NCBI GenBank assembly: GCA_963843385.1
Contig: CAWJJY010000001.1
Span: 62,001-126,000 of the forward strand
DNA length: 64,000 bases
Direction of reading: 5' to 3'
DNA from: CAVOHU01 sp963843385
GTDB taxonomy: Bacteria; Acidobacteriota; Vicinamibacteria; Vicinamibacterales; JAKQTR01
Shown here: positions 52,357 to 61,640 of the stretch, piece by piece
How the letters are laid out: the number at the start of each line of letters is the position of its first letter
Position numbering within the stretch: position 1 is the first letter of the stretch
Made by a program: the position numbers and the translations under genes
Notes under the pieces: model-generated
Told to the model about the DNA's origin: nothing
Seen by the model: the letters and a program-made list of their open reading frames with translations, nothing else
The model's database searches: none

Positions 52357-54902
52357 TGCTGCTGCGCCTCATCACCTGGCCGTATGTCCGGCGCCACGGG
52401 CTCCGCACCATCCTGACCACGCTCGGCATCGTGCTCGGCGTCGGCGTGTTTCTCGGGATGCACACGGCCAACCGATCGGTGCTCTTCGCGTTTCACCAGA
52501 CGGTCGATCGGATCGCGGGGAAGGCCCAGCTGCAGATCACGTCGGGCGAACTCGGGTTCCCGGAAGAGATCCTGGAAAAGGTGCAGTCGGTCCCGGAAGT
52601 CCGCGTGGCCGTGCCCGTCATCGAGGCCCCGGTCGATACCCAGCTGAAGAGCGAGGGCAACCTCCTGATTCTCGCCGTCGACATGACGGGCGATCGATCC
52701 CTGCGCGACTACGACCTCGAGAGCGGCGACGAGGCTGTCGTCGACGACCCGCTGGTCTTCCTGGCGCAGCCCGATTCGCTCATCGTCACCCGCGAATTCG
52801 CCGCGCGCAACGGGTTGCAGGCCGGCAGCCGCGTGCCCATGCGCACGATGGAGGGCGAGAAGCAGTTCACCGTGCGCGGGATCATGAAGTCGGGGGGCCT
52901 GACCGCGGCCTTCGGCGGCAACGTCGCGGTGATGGACATCTACGCGGCGCAGAAAGTGTTCGGGCGCGGCCGCAGATTCGATCGCATCGACCTCGCCCTC
53001 CAGGACGGCGTCACGCTGCTGCAAGGACGCACCGCGGTCGAGATGGCGCTCGGCCCGGGCTTCCAGGTCGAGCCGCCTTCGTCGCGTGGCGAACAGATCG
53101 ATTCGGTCTTGAGGGTCTACTCGTTTCAGGCCAACGTGAACAGCGCGTTCGCGCTCTTCATCGGCATGTTCATCATCTACAACGCCTTCTCGATTGCCGT
53201 GGCCCAGCGGCGGCGCGAAATCGGGATCCTGCGGGCGATCGGAGCCTCGCGAAGCCAGATTCGCAACCTGTTCCTGCTCGAGAGCGGGCTGGCGGGCGCG
53301 GCGGGGTCGATCGTCGGCCTCGGCTTCGGCGTGCTGCTCGCGCGCGGGATGGCCGCCTACATCTCGAGCATGATCAACGGCATCTACGGGGTTGCCGAAC
53401 AGACCGTGGAGATGGCGACCGATCCCGTGCTGATGGGAATCGCGTTCGCGATGGGCGTGGCGACGAGCCTCATCGCGGGGTTCCTCCCGGCCCGTAGCGC
53501 GGCTCGCGTCGATCCGGTCCAGGCGCTTCAGAAGGGGCGCTACCAGGTGCTGTCGGCCGGAGAGAACCGGGTGCGAAGAATCGCCGCCATCGCCCTCGGC
53601 GTGGGGGCCTTCGTCGCGCTGACCTTCGCCCGGAACATCTGGATCTTCTACGCCGGCTTCGCGATGGCGCTGCTCGCGATGCTCCTCGTGAGCCCGAGCG
53701 CCGCCCTGTGGCTGACCCGGGCGCTGAGGCCGTTGCTGAAGTGGCTGCGGCCGGTCGAAGGCGCCCTGGCCGCCGACAGCCTCATCCACGCGCCGCGCCG
53801 GACATCGGCCACCGTGACCGCGCTGATGCTGTCGCTGACCCTCGTGATCGGGCTCGGAGGAATTGCCCGGGCGAGCTACGAGTCAATCATCGACTGGACG
53901 AACACGGCACTCAATCCCGACCTGTTCGTCGCCCCGTCGCAGTCCCTGAGCGAACGGAACTTCCGGTTTCCGGAATCCCTCGGCGTCGCCCTGCGCCAGA
54001 TGGACGGCATCGATGTCGTCCAGATGGTACGGACCCAGCGGATCCTGTACCGCCAGAATCCCGTGATGATTGTCGCCGTCGAAGCCGATTCGATGGGAGA
54101 GAGGGCCCGGCGTCCGTTTGTCGAGGGATCCTCCGACATGTACCGGCTGGCCGCCGAAGGCAAGGGCGTCATCCTCTCCGACCACTTCATCGGCCGGTTC
54201 GGCCTGCACTACGGACAGTCGATCGAACTGGCGACGACCACCGGCCTGCACAGGTTTCCCATCGTCGGAATCGTCGTGGACTGGTCCGACCAGCAGGGCG
54301 TCATCCTGATGGACCGGCGCACCTACAAGACGTACTTCCTCGACGACACGGTCAACATCTTCCGGATCTACGCCCGGCCCGGCGCGTCGGTGCCGGATTT
54401 GCGGCGCCGGATCATCGAGCGGTTCGCCGGCCAGACGCGACTCTTCGTGTTGACCAACACCGAGGTCCGTTCGTGGATCACCGGCCTGACCGAGCAGTGG
54501 CTCACCCTGGCGTACGCGCAGATTGCCATAGCCGTGCTGGTGGCGATCCTCGGCATCGTCAACACCCTGACCGTGTCCATCATCGACCGGCGCCGCGAGC
54601 TGGGCGTATTGCAGGCGGTCGGCGGCCTGCGCAACCAGATCCGACACACCGTGTGGATGGAGGCGATCGCAATCGGAGTGGTCGGCCTCGTGCTCGGCCT
54701 GGCTGTCGGAGCGGTGGCGCTGGGGTACCTTCTCGAGATGGCCCAACGCGACGTGACCGGAACGCATCTGGCCTACAGGTACCCGTTTGGCATCGCGGCC
54801 ATGCTGCTGCCCCTGATTCTGGGGTCGGCGCTGTTGGCGGCGCTCTGGCCGGCCGAATCGGCCGTGCGCGGGTCCCTGGTGGAGGCGCTCGAGTATGAAT
54901 AG
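52353..54902 (+). CDS. ABC transporter permease with two FtsX domains
   Basis: An 849-residue membrane protein with an N-terminal helix (about 18-38) and a large periplasmic domain. Two FtsX/MacB core domains follow, each of three helices (about 255-400 and 720-845), separated by a second periplasmic region and extra helices (about 405-450). The coupling segments RREIGILRAIGASRSQIRN and RRELGVLQAVGGLRNQIRH show the internal duplication. One chain therefore holds the equivalent of LolC plus LolE. It is coupled to the ATPase by an ATGA overlap and ends 8 bases inside the next gene. Confidence 0.92.
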   Translation: MMLLRLITWPYVRRHGLRTILTTLGIVLGVGVFLGMHTANRSVLFAFHQTVDRIAGKAQLQITSGELGFPEEILEKVQSVPEVRVAVPVIEAPVDTQLKSEGNLLILAVDMTGDRSLRDYDLESGDEAVVDDPLVFLAQPDSLIVTREFAARNGLQAGSRVPMRTMEGEKQFTVRGIMKSGGLTAAFGGNVAVMDIYAAQKVFGRGRRFDRIDLALQDGVTLLQGRTAVEMALGPGFQVEPPSSRGEQIDSVLRVYSFQANVNSAFALFIGMFIIYNAFSIAVAQRRREIGILRAIGASRSQIRNLFLLESGLAGAAGSIVGLGFGVLLARGMAAYISSMINGIYGVAEQTVEMATDPVLMGIAFAMGVATSLIAGFLPARSAARVDPVQALQKGRYQVLSAGENRVRRIAAIALGVGAFVALTFARNIWIFYAGFAMALLAMLLVSPSAALWLTRALRPLLKWLRPVEGALAADSLIHAPRRTSATVTALMLSLTLVIGLGGIARASYESIIDWTNTALNPDLFVAPSQSLSERNFRFPESLGVALRQMDGIDVVQMVRTQRILYRQNPVMIVAVEADSMGERARRPFVEGSSDMYRLAAEGKGVILSDHFIGRFGLHYGQSIELATTTGLHRFPIVGIVVDWSDQQGVILMDRRTYKTYFLDDTVNIFRIYARPGASVPDLRRRIIERFAGQTRLFVLTNTEVRSWITGLTEQWLTLAYAQIAIAVLVAILGIVNTLTVSIIDRRRELGVLQAVGGLRNQIRHTVWMEAIAIGVVGLVLGLAVGAVALGYLLEMAQRDVTGTHLAYRYPFGIAAMLLPLILGSALLAALWPAESAVRGSLVEALEYE

Positions 54903-55657
54903 GACCGCCGTCGCGCTCATCGTTTCGATGGCGATTCCGTGCGCGGCCGCCGCCCAGGATGCCCGCGCCATCATGGAGGAATCCCAGCGCCGCACCGACA
55001 GCACGTCCCAGCACTACGAGGGGACGCTCCAGGTCTTCGATGCGGCGGGCAAGATCTCGGACAAGCGGTGGACCTACGACCGGCTTGGCGCCCATGGCAC
55101 GAGCAAGTCCGTGGTGACCTTCACCGCGCCGGCCGAGGTCAAGGGCGTGGCGCTGCTCGTCATCAATCACGGGGATCGGGCCTCGGACCAGTGGATGTGG
55201 ACGCCCGCCATCGGCCGTGAACGGCGCATCGCGCTCCAGGATCGGTCGCAGCGGTTCTTTGGGACCGACTTCAGCTTCGAAGACCTCGAAGAGCGGGACA
55301 CCGGCCAGTACCAGGTACTCGATGACCGGCGAAGAGTCGCTGGATGGTGTGGCCTGCTGGAAGATCGAATCTCGCCCGAAGAAGACCAAGGCATCGCAGT
55401 ACACCCGGACCTATACCTGGGTGCGCAAGGACAACTACGCGGCCGCACAGTCCGAGAACTTCATCGGGAACGTCCTCGCGCGGCGGTTGAAGTTCTTCCG
55501 GGTCGAACAGGTCCAGGGAATCTGGAGCGCGCGCGTGCTCGAGATGACCGACGTGCGCCGGAAGAGCCGAACGGTGCTCAGCCTCGAGAAGCTCCAGTAC
55601 AACGTGCCGATGAAAGACGAGGACTTCACGCTGCAGGCGCTGCGGCGTGGGCAGTGA
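54895..55657 (+). pseudogene. outer-membrane lipoprotein-sorting protein, with a single-base frameshift
   Basis: The first frame, from ATG 54895, gives a signal peptide (about 1-20) and the N-terminal half of a LolA/DUF4292-like fold (VKGVALLVINHGD, RSQRFFGTDFSFEDLEERD). The match then jumps to the next frame at about 55314, which continues with YSMTGEESLDGVACWKIESR to the stop at 55657. Removing one G from CCAGGTAC joins the two parts cleanly, so a single-base insertion or sequencing error is likely. The protein should accept lipid or lipoprotein in the periplasm. It overlaps the permease gene by 8 bases and abuts the next start. Confidence 0.78.
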
Positions 55658-56934
55658 TGCGAGCCGCGATTCCCCGCACGGGGTCGCGCGGACACGCCTT
55701 TGCGCGATCGTCGCAGGCCTGCTGCCTGATTGGCTTCCTCGCGTCTGCGAATGCCCTGGCCCAGGGCATTTCCCAGAAGGGCTTCGTCGAGACGACGGTC
55801 ATCTGGTACCCGCAGCCGTCGACTCGCGAGACCGCCGGCGTCATCAACGAGTACCTGGGCCGCTACGAGATCTCGGGCAAGCCCAGGCCGTGGCTGCGCC
55901 TGACCGGATCGATCGATGTGCGCGCCGACTCGTTCATGCAGACCGACTACCGCTGGAGCCTCGACTGGTTCGATCGCGGCATCCCGCGATCGGTCCTCGG
56001 CTCGCGCCGTCTCGACGCGACGATCAGCCGGGGCCCGCTCACGCTGCAGATCGGGAAACAGAACGTCCGGTGGGGCAAGACGGACATCCTGACGCCGACC
56101 GACCGGTTCGCACCCCGGGACATGCTGTCGGTGTTCGACACGGACTACCTCGGCGTGACGGCCGCGCGCTTCACCGCGGGACTTCAGGCGAACACTCTCG
56201 ACATTGTGTGGGTGCCGGTGTTCACACCGAGCCGGCTGCCGCTGCTCGATCATCGCTGGGCGGTGATGCCGCCCGAGGCGAGAGGCGTCACGATCCGCGA
56301 CGCCGGCGCCCGGTACCCTCGCGGGTCGCAGGCGGGGGCCCGCTGGAACCACGTGGGCGAAGGGTACGAATTCTCGCTGTCAGCCTATCGCGGCTTCAAC
56401 ACCCTTCCCCGGTTCGACGCACAGATCAACTTCCTCCGGTCGAGCGTCGACATCACGCGCGTGTACCCTCGCATCTGGACGGCCGGTGCGGACGCCGCGA
56501 TGTCGCTCTCGATGCTGACGCTCAAGGCCGAGGCCGCCTATTTCGGGAGCCCCGACAGAAATGTCGACGAGTACATCCAGTATGTCATCCAGCTCGAACG
56601 GCAGGCCGGCGAGTGGTTCTTCGTCGGCGGGTACGCAGGCGAAGTGGTGACGACCCGGCGCTCGGCTGATACCCTCGCGCCCGACAGGGGGCTGACACGG
56701 GCGTTTCTCGGGAGGGCCGGATACACGATCGACACCAACCGCAGCCTGGCGTTTGACGGCGCCGTCCGGCAGAACGGCCGGGGCACCTGGACGCGGGCCG
56801 AGTACTCGCAGGCCTCGGGTCAGCACGTTCGAGTGACCGCGCGCCTGACGTGGATCAACGGCCGTGACAGCGATTTCATCGGGCAGTTTCACAGGAACTC
56901 TCACGCCACGGTGACGTTTCGGTATAGCTTTTGA
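55657..56934 (+). CDS. putative outer-membrane beta-barrel protein (DUF1302/porin-like)
   Basis: A 425-residue exported protein with an N-terminal signal (about 1-31, ending SANALAQG). Many alternating beta-strand segments follow, for example LDATISRGPLTLQIGKQNVR and YEFSLSAYRGFNT, and the C-terminus is FRYSF with the terminal Phe used by the BAM machinery. This fits an outer-membrane barrel working with the upstream transporter. The ATG at 55657 shares one base with the upstream stop (TGATG). The sequence continues in the same frame as the pre-frameshift part of the previous gene, so automatic callers may fuse the two wrongly. Confidence 0.8.
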   Translation: MRAAIPRTGSRGHAFARSSQACCLIGFLASANALAQGISQKGFVETTVIWYPQPSTRETAGVINEYLGRYEISGKPRPWLRLTGSIDVRADSFMQTDYRWSLDWFDRGIPRSVLGSRRLDATISRGPLTLQIGKQNVRWGKTDILTPTDRFAPRDMLSVFDTDYLGVTAARFTAGLQANTLDIVWVPVFTPSRLPLLDHRWAVMPPEARGVTIRDAGARYPRGSQAGARWNHVGEGYEFSLSAYRGFNTLPRFDAQINFLRSSVDITRVYPRIWTAGADAAMSLSMLTLKAEAAYFGSPDRNVDEYIQYVIQLERQAGEWFFVGGYAGEVVTTRRSADTLAPDRGLTRAFLGRAGYTIDTNRSLAFDGAVRQNGRGTWTRAEYSQASGQHVRVTARLTWINGRDSDFIGQFHRNSHATVTFRYSF

Positions 56935-56936
56935 TC

Positions 56937-57004
56937 GGCTGGCGGCTGGCGGCTGGCGGCGGGCGACTGGCGACTGGCGGCGGGCGACTGGCGGCTGGCG
57001 GCTG
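56937..57004. repeat. heptamer tandem repeat array
   Basis: About 68 bases are built from heptamers of the form CTGGCGG, CTGGCGA and CGGGCGA right after the stop of the outer-membrane protein gene. Related GC-rich runs follow other stops in the window (about 38055-38096, 48199-48236, 51602-51616, 58066-58098), suggesting a dispersed intergenic element family. Confidence 0.75.
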
Positions 57005-57091
57005 ACCGCCTCACTCGCTTCCTCGACAGCCGGACCGCAACGCGCGCGCACGACACGCCGGGCGGTTGCGCGATTTCGAACGGGAGGGCTG

Positions 57092-57967
57092 ATGCGTAAA
57101 GTGATGTTGCTTGTCGTCGCGTTGGCGGTGTCGGCAGCCGCCGCGCCCCAGCCTGCGGCGCCAGCCTCGCCGTTCTTCTTCGTCCAGCTTACCGATCCCC
57201 AGTTCGGAATGGCGGCCGCCAACGCCGATTTCGCGCAGGAAACGGCAAGCATCGAGTTCGCGGTCGCAACCGTCAATCGGCTGAAGCCCGCGTTTGTCGT
57301 CGTCACAGGGGACCTGGTCAATACCGCAGGGGATGCCGCGCAGATCGGCGAGTACAAACGCATCATCGCGAAGGTGGACCCGGCCATCCCGGTGTATAAC
57401 GTCGCGGGCAATCACGACCTGGGGAACGAGCCGACACCCGACAGCCTGGCCGCGTATGTCAAGGTGTTCGGCCCCGACCACTACACCTTCAGGTTTCGAG
57501 ACCTTGTTGGCGTCGTGCTCAACTCGACGATCATGCACTCTCCTGCCAAGGTGCCGACGCAACTGGCGGAACAGGAGAAATGGCTGGAGGCCGAACTTGC
57601 CGGAGCCAGGCAGCCCGGAGTTCGCCACGTGGTCGTCTTCCAGCATCACCCGTGGTTCATCAAGAACCCGGACGAGCCCGATGGTTACGAGAATATCCCG
57701 GTCGAGCGCCGCCGGCGCGGCCTGGCCCTGCTGAAGCAGGCCGGTGTGACCCATGTCTTCGCGGGGCACACCCATCGCAACGTTACTGTAAAGGACGGTC
57801 CCCTCGAGATCGTGGCCAGCGCGCCGATCGGTCTCCCGCTCGGGCCGGACGACTCGGGGCTTCGCGTTGTCGTCGTGCGTAACGATCTGATCGAGCACCG
57901 GTACTTTTCGATGGGCCGGATTCCGAACCGGATCGATCTGAAGGCCAGTCTGTTGCAGATGAAGTAG
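57092..57967 (+). CDS. secreted calcineurin-like metallophosphoesterase (CPPED1-like)
   Basis: A 291-residue exported phosphoesterase. A signal peptide (about 1-18) is followed by the metal motifs LTDPQFG (with Gln where DxH is usual, as in CPPED1 relatives), VTGDLVN, AGNHDLG, VFQHHPW and FAGHTHRN. It should hydrolyse phosphomonoesters or phosphodiesters outside the cytoplasm. The natural substrate is unknown. It is preceded by the heptamer repeats and stands as a single gene. Confidence 0.88.
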   Translation: MRKVMLLVVALAVSAAAAPQPAAPASPFFFVQLTDPQFGMAAANADFAQETASIEFAVATVNRLKPAFVVVTGDLVNTAGDAAQIGEYKRIIAKVDPAIPVYNVAGNHDLGNEPTPDSLAAYVKVFGPDHYTFRFRDLVGVVLNSTIMHSPAKVPTQLAEQEKWLEAELAGARQPGVRHVVVFQHHPWFIKNPDEPDGYENIPVERRRRGLALLKQAGVTHVFAGHTHRNVTVKDGPLEIVASAPIGLPLGPDDSGLRVVVVRNDLIEHRYFSMGRIPNRIDLKASLLQMK

Positions 57968-58125
57968 CTGGACTCTCGGAGCGCAGCCTGCGACGGATCT
58001 CCGATTACGAATCGCCCGGGTGATGCCGTCGCAAGGAGTGGCGGCACCTGCAGGGGGCGACCGGCCGCCAGCCTCGAGCCTTCAGCCGCCGGCCTGGGGG
58101 TGGCCTCGCAGGTGCCGTTCTGGAC

Positions 58126-58659
58126 ATGTTCCCTCTCAAGCGGCTTGCCTTCCTCGTCGTGGGGGTGCTCGTCCTGCTCGCCGCCGGCGGGTGGTTCCTG
58201 CCGCGCCACGCGCGGGTCGAGCGTTCGATCGTGATCGCCGCGCCGCCCGGCAGGGTATTCGCCGAGGTGAATGGCTTCGGTTCGTTCCGCCAATGGTCGC
58301 CTTGGGCCGAGCGCGATCCCAGCATGCGCAACGTGGCCGGGACTCCCGACCAGGGCGTCGGCGCCAGATTGGCATGGGACGGCGATCCCGTCGGCGTCGG
58401 CTCGGGGACCCTCGAGATTGTCGAAAGCCGTCCCGCCGATCTCGTCAGGATCGCCATGGACTTCGGTCCCCAGGGCCGGGCCACATCGCAGTTCAGGCTG
58501 GCGCCGCTCGACGGCGGGACGCGCGTGACCTGGGATTTCGACATGGATCTCGGGTACAACCCGGTCGCGCGCTATTTCGGGCTGTTCTTCGATCGGCTGA
58601 TCGGGCCGGACTACCAGCGCGGGCTCTCCGGACTCAAACGGTGGTGCGAACGGCGCTGA
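58126..58659 (+). CDS. membrane-anchored SRPBCC/START-like protein
   Basis: A 177-residue protein with an N-terminal membrane helix (about 6-27). A SRPBCC (Bet v1-like) ligand-binding domain follows, recognisable from VERSIVIAAPPGRVFAEVN, SFRQWSPWAERDP and a conserved-looking C-terminal helix. Such proteins bind hydrophobic ligands or act as polyketide cyclase-like proteins, but here nothing indicates the ligand. Confidence 0.75.
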   Translation: MFPLKRLAFLVVGVLVLLAAGGWFLPRHARVERSIVIAAPPGRVFAEVNGFGSFRQWSPWAERDPSMRNVAGTPDQGVGARLAWDGDPVGVGSGTLEIVESRPADLVRIAMDFGPQGRATSQFRLAPLDGGTRVTWDFDMDLGYNPVARYFGLFFDRLIGPDYQRGLSGLKRWCERR

Positions 58660-58796
58660 CGCCGCCGGCTCCGCCATTCCCTCGAACCGGCCGGGGGGTA
58701 TGATGGAGTCGTGCAGAGTGTCACGGCGGCGAGTCATGGGTTTGGCTCTTCGGTCCGGTACTCATAACTTCCTGACATGGGATTCGTGGAGGAGCG

Positions 58797-60005
58797 ATGA
58801 ACAAGCGCGTCTACATCGCGGCGTATCATCAGTCTGAATTCGGCAAGTTGATGGGCCTGACTCTGCCCGACATCATCGCGAAGTCGGTCGCCGGCGTCTG
58901 CCAGGAGATCAAGGCCGACGCGTCGATCATCGACGTCGGTTCGGTCGGCGCCACCTGCCACTTCACGTTGCACCAGCAGGGCCTGCTCGCGGGACTGCTG
59001 GCTGCCGTCCCCGGCATGGGCGGCAAGCCGATCGAGTCGGTCGAGAACGCCTGCGCGTCGGGAGGACAGGCGATCCTCTCGGTCATCTACAAGCTGCTGC
59101 TCGGCGTGGGAGACGTCGGCATCGCGGTCGGGTTCGAGAAGATGCGGGACAACGAGGGCAAGATGGACGGCAAGCTGATCGGCCAGGCCCTCGGGACCTT
59201 CTCGCATCCATCCGATCGCGAGGGGAAGACCTACATCTTCCCGCACATCTTCGCCGAGGTCATGGCGGAGTACATGAAGACTCACGGCGTGACCGAGCGT
59301 GAGCTTGCGCAGATCGCGGTGACCGAGTACGGCAACGCCAACAAGAACCCGTACGCGCAGATGCGCAAGATCACGGTCACGCTCGACCAGGCCGCCAACA
59401 TCACCGACCGCAACAAGTACATCGTCGAAGGCCTGCCACTGAAGACCTACGACTGCTCGCAGATCACCGATGGCTATGCCGCGCTGATCCTGGCGACCGA
59501 GGAGGGATTGAAGCGCCTGGGTGTGGCGAAGGCGGATTGCGTCGAGATCGCGGGGTACACGCAGGCCACCGATTCGCTGTCGCGAACCGGGCGCGACGTG
59601 CTGAAGCCGGTCGGCGCCTTTGGCGCGATGAACAAGGCGTACGAGATGGCCGGGGTGTCACCCGCCGACGTGAACGTGGCGGAGATTCACGACTGCTTCA
59701 CGGTGATGGGCGCGATCGGGACCGAGGTCATCGGCAAGGCGCCGTACGGAAAGGGCGCCAGGTACTGGGTCGAGGGCAAGGCCAATGTCGAGGGCGAGTG
59801 CGGCATCAACACCTCCGGCGGCCTGATCGCCAAGGGACACCCGGTTGGCGCAACCGGCGTGGCGATGGTCGGCTGGTCGGCGTGGCAGCTGCTCGGGAAG
59901 GCGCCGCAGGGGCTCCAGGTGAAGAACGCGAAGGCGGCCGCGACGTTCAACATCGGCGGGCCGATCTGCGCGTCGGTCTGCACGGTGCTGAAGCGGGCGG
60001 TGTAG
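58797..60005 (+). CDS. thiolase family protein (SCP2-type acetyl-CoA acyltransferase-like)
   Basis: A 402-residue thiolase-fold enzyme of the SCP2 type. The nucleophile cysteine is in ENACASGGQA, the HDCF motif is EIHDCFTVMG and the C-terminal glycine motif is SGGLIAKGHPVGATG. SCP2-type thiolases cleave 3-oxoacyl-CoA, or synthesise it in the reverse direction. Members without the usual second cysteine may do other chemistry. The start at ATG 58797 follows GGAGCG. It has no DUF35 OB-fold partner next to it, unlike many archaeal relatives. Confidence 0.88.
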   Translation: MNKRVYIAAYHQSEFGKLMGLTLPDIIAKSVAGVCQEIKADASIIDVGSVGATCHFTLHQQGLLAGLLAAVPGMGGKPIESVENACASGGQAILSVIYKLLLGVGDVGIAVGFEKMRDNEGKMDGKLIGQALGTFSHPSDREGKTYIFPHIFAEVMAEYMKTHGVTERELAQIAVTEYGNANKNPYAQMRKITVTLDQAANITDRNKYIVEGLPLKTYDCSQITDGYAALILATEEGLKRLGVAKADCVEIAGYTQATDSLSRTGRDVLKPVGAFGAMNKAYEMAGVSPADVNVAEIHDCFTVMGAIGTEVIGKAPYGKGARYWVEGKANVEGECGINTSGGLIAKGHPVGATGVAMVGWSAWQLLGKAPQGLQVKNAKAAATFNIGGPICASVCTVLKRAV

Positions 60006-60415
60006 AGCGCAAACCGCAAGTGAGATTCACGACGCGTGGGCGGCCTCACGGTCGCCCCTGTCAGGCAGGGGGATCCTCCCGGCAGAGCCCATCACACGGT
60101 TGCCCGGGTGGCCAAGCCCGAGAGACGCGCCGCGCCGGGCAGTCGCTCGGCGGGCCCGGCTCGACACGCCGGCAAACCGCACCTTGCCGGGATGTTTCGC
60201 CGATCTCGCGTGGGGACCCCCATCCCCACGCACGGTCTCGGCCCTCACGGTGCAGTTTGCATGCATCTCGGATCGGCGTGCTCGCAGGGCCCACTTCGCG
60301 ACTGCCCGCCACGGCTCGCGTGAGACCTAGAGTCCTGGCAGGACCCGCCTGAAGTTCCGCGGTATAGGGATCGCCGCTGACCGCGATACCCGCCAACGTG
60401 ACGATCGGGCATAAG
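60006..60415. other. intergenic region without recognised features
   Basis: Nothing convincing was found in these 410 bases between the thiolase and the convergent FAD-subunit gene. There are several GC-rich partial dyads and open frames, but no matched promoter, tRNA-like T-arm, repeat array or conserved-looking ORF. Confidence 0.5.
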
Positions 60416-61402
60416 TCAGTTTCGAATTTCCAGAACTTCAAGCAGCGCGCCAGCCAGCAGGTCGTTGAAGAGGTCGACCTTGTAGCGGTTCTCGGCCAGC
60501 GGCCTCGCAGGCGCGAGGGCCGCGCCCACGGCTTCTTCGACAATGGCGCGGCTTGGAGCCGCTCCGGCGAGTACGGCTTCGGCATCGTAGCTGCGCCACG
60601 GGATGGCGGCCGCGGCTCCGAGCACGATGTGCGGGCGCGAGATACGGCCCTTCCGCAGCTCGGCTGACACCGACACGTTGGCGACGGCGTAGGCGACTCC
60701 GGCTTCGGATACCCGCCGGAAGAGGGATCGCCGCCCATTGGCAGCCGGCGGGATCAGGACGTCGGTCAGGATCTCGGCGTGCCCCAGGATGTTCTCGCGC
60801 TCCGGATGACGCGTGGGCAGCAGGAAGAACTCGTCGAGCGCCACGACCCGCAGCCCGCTTGGCCCGACGATGCGGGCGCGCGCGTCGAGGGCAACCAGGG
60901 CCACCGCGGTATCCGACGGGTGCACCATGTGGCATGGGCCTTCGCCGAAGATGCCGTGGTACCGATTCTCGGCATCCGCCGCCAGGCACAGCTCGCCGCC
61001 CTTGCGCATGCAGGTCGCTTCGCTTCGAAGATACCAGCATCTGGGCCGCTGGCAGAGATTGCCGCCGAGGGTCGCGCGCCGGCGGAGATCCGTGTCCGCG
61101 AATGCGGACGCCGCCTGCGCCAGCGCAGCAAAGGGCCCGTCCAGGTGCGGGCTCGCCGCGACTTCGGTCAGCGTCGTCAGGGATCCGATGCGAACGCCGC
61201 CTTCGCGCAGCGGCGTGACGCCGTGAAGCTCGTCGAGGCCGGCAATGCTGACGATCTTGCGGACGCGGCTGCCCTCGATCTCGAGGATGCCGCCGAGGTC
61301 CGTTCCGCCCGCGACGACACGGGCGCCCCCGCCGGACAGATGTGAAATGGCTTCGCCGACCGAGCGAGCCCTGACGAAGGCGAGATCCTCGGGCACCGTC
61401 AT
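60416..61402 (-). CDS. FAD-binding subunit of a molybdenum hydroxylase (YagS/PaoB-like)
   Basis: A 328-residue FAD subunit of the xanthine-dehydrogenase family. FAD motifs are ARVVAGGTDLGGILE and RRRATLGGNLCQRPRC. A cysteine-rich insertion, QRPRCWYLRSEATCMRKGG, followed by LCLA, resembles the [4Fe-4S]-binding loop of PaoB/YagS. The large molybdopterin subunit and the 2Fe-2S subunit that should accompany it are not adjacent on either side. ATG 61402 is preferred, because 36 extra residues upstream look non-coding. The substrate (aldehyde or heterocycle) is unknown. Confidence 0.88.
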   Translation of the reverse strand: MTVPEDLAFVRARSVGEAISHLSGGGARVVAGGTDLGGILEIEGSRVRKIVSIAGLDELHGVTPLREGGVRIGSLTTLTEVAASPHLDGPFAALAQAASAFADTDLRRRATLGGNLCQRPRCWYLRSEATCMRKGGELCLAADAENRYHGIFGEGPCHMVHPSDTAVALVALDARARIVGPSGLRVVALDEFFLLPTRHPERENILGHAEILTDVLIPPAANGRRSLFRRVSEAGVAYAVANVSVSAELRKGRISRPHIVLGAAAAIPWRSYDAEAVLAGAAPSRAIVEEAVGAALAPARPLAENRYKVDLFNDLLAGALLEVLEIRN

Positions 61403-61640
61403 GTTTTGGACCGCTTGAGCCGCCGCGGGGCTGGCTCCGGAGTATATCCCGATCCGGGCGGAACCGGCACCCTCGCGGATTCGCCCGTCTTCTCCTTCAG
61501 GATCCTGCAACCGTCCGCCTCCTGTTGAACTCCGACATCCCGTGTATGATCACCTTACTGCCCCCGGCCACGCTGCTGGCGCAGCCCCCGTGGCGTGCCG
61601 GGCCGGTTCTTGACACCGAAAGGGAACATGGAGTGCCGCG

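Noticed and set aside
52281..53789. 502-codon minus-strand ORF opposite the ABC permease
   Set aside because: Antisense shadow, rich in Arg, His, Glu and Gln, typical of GC-driven open frames.
60100..60180. tRNA-like segment containing GCCCGGGTGGCCAAGC
   Set aside because: No T-arm consensus GGTTCGA, anticodon arm or matching acceptor stem could be found.
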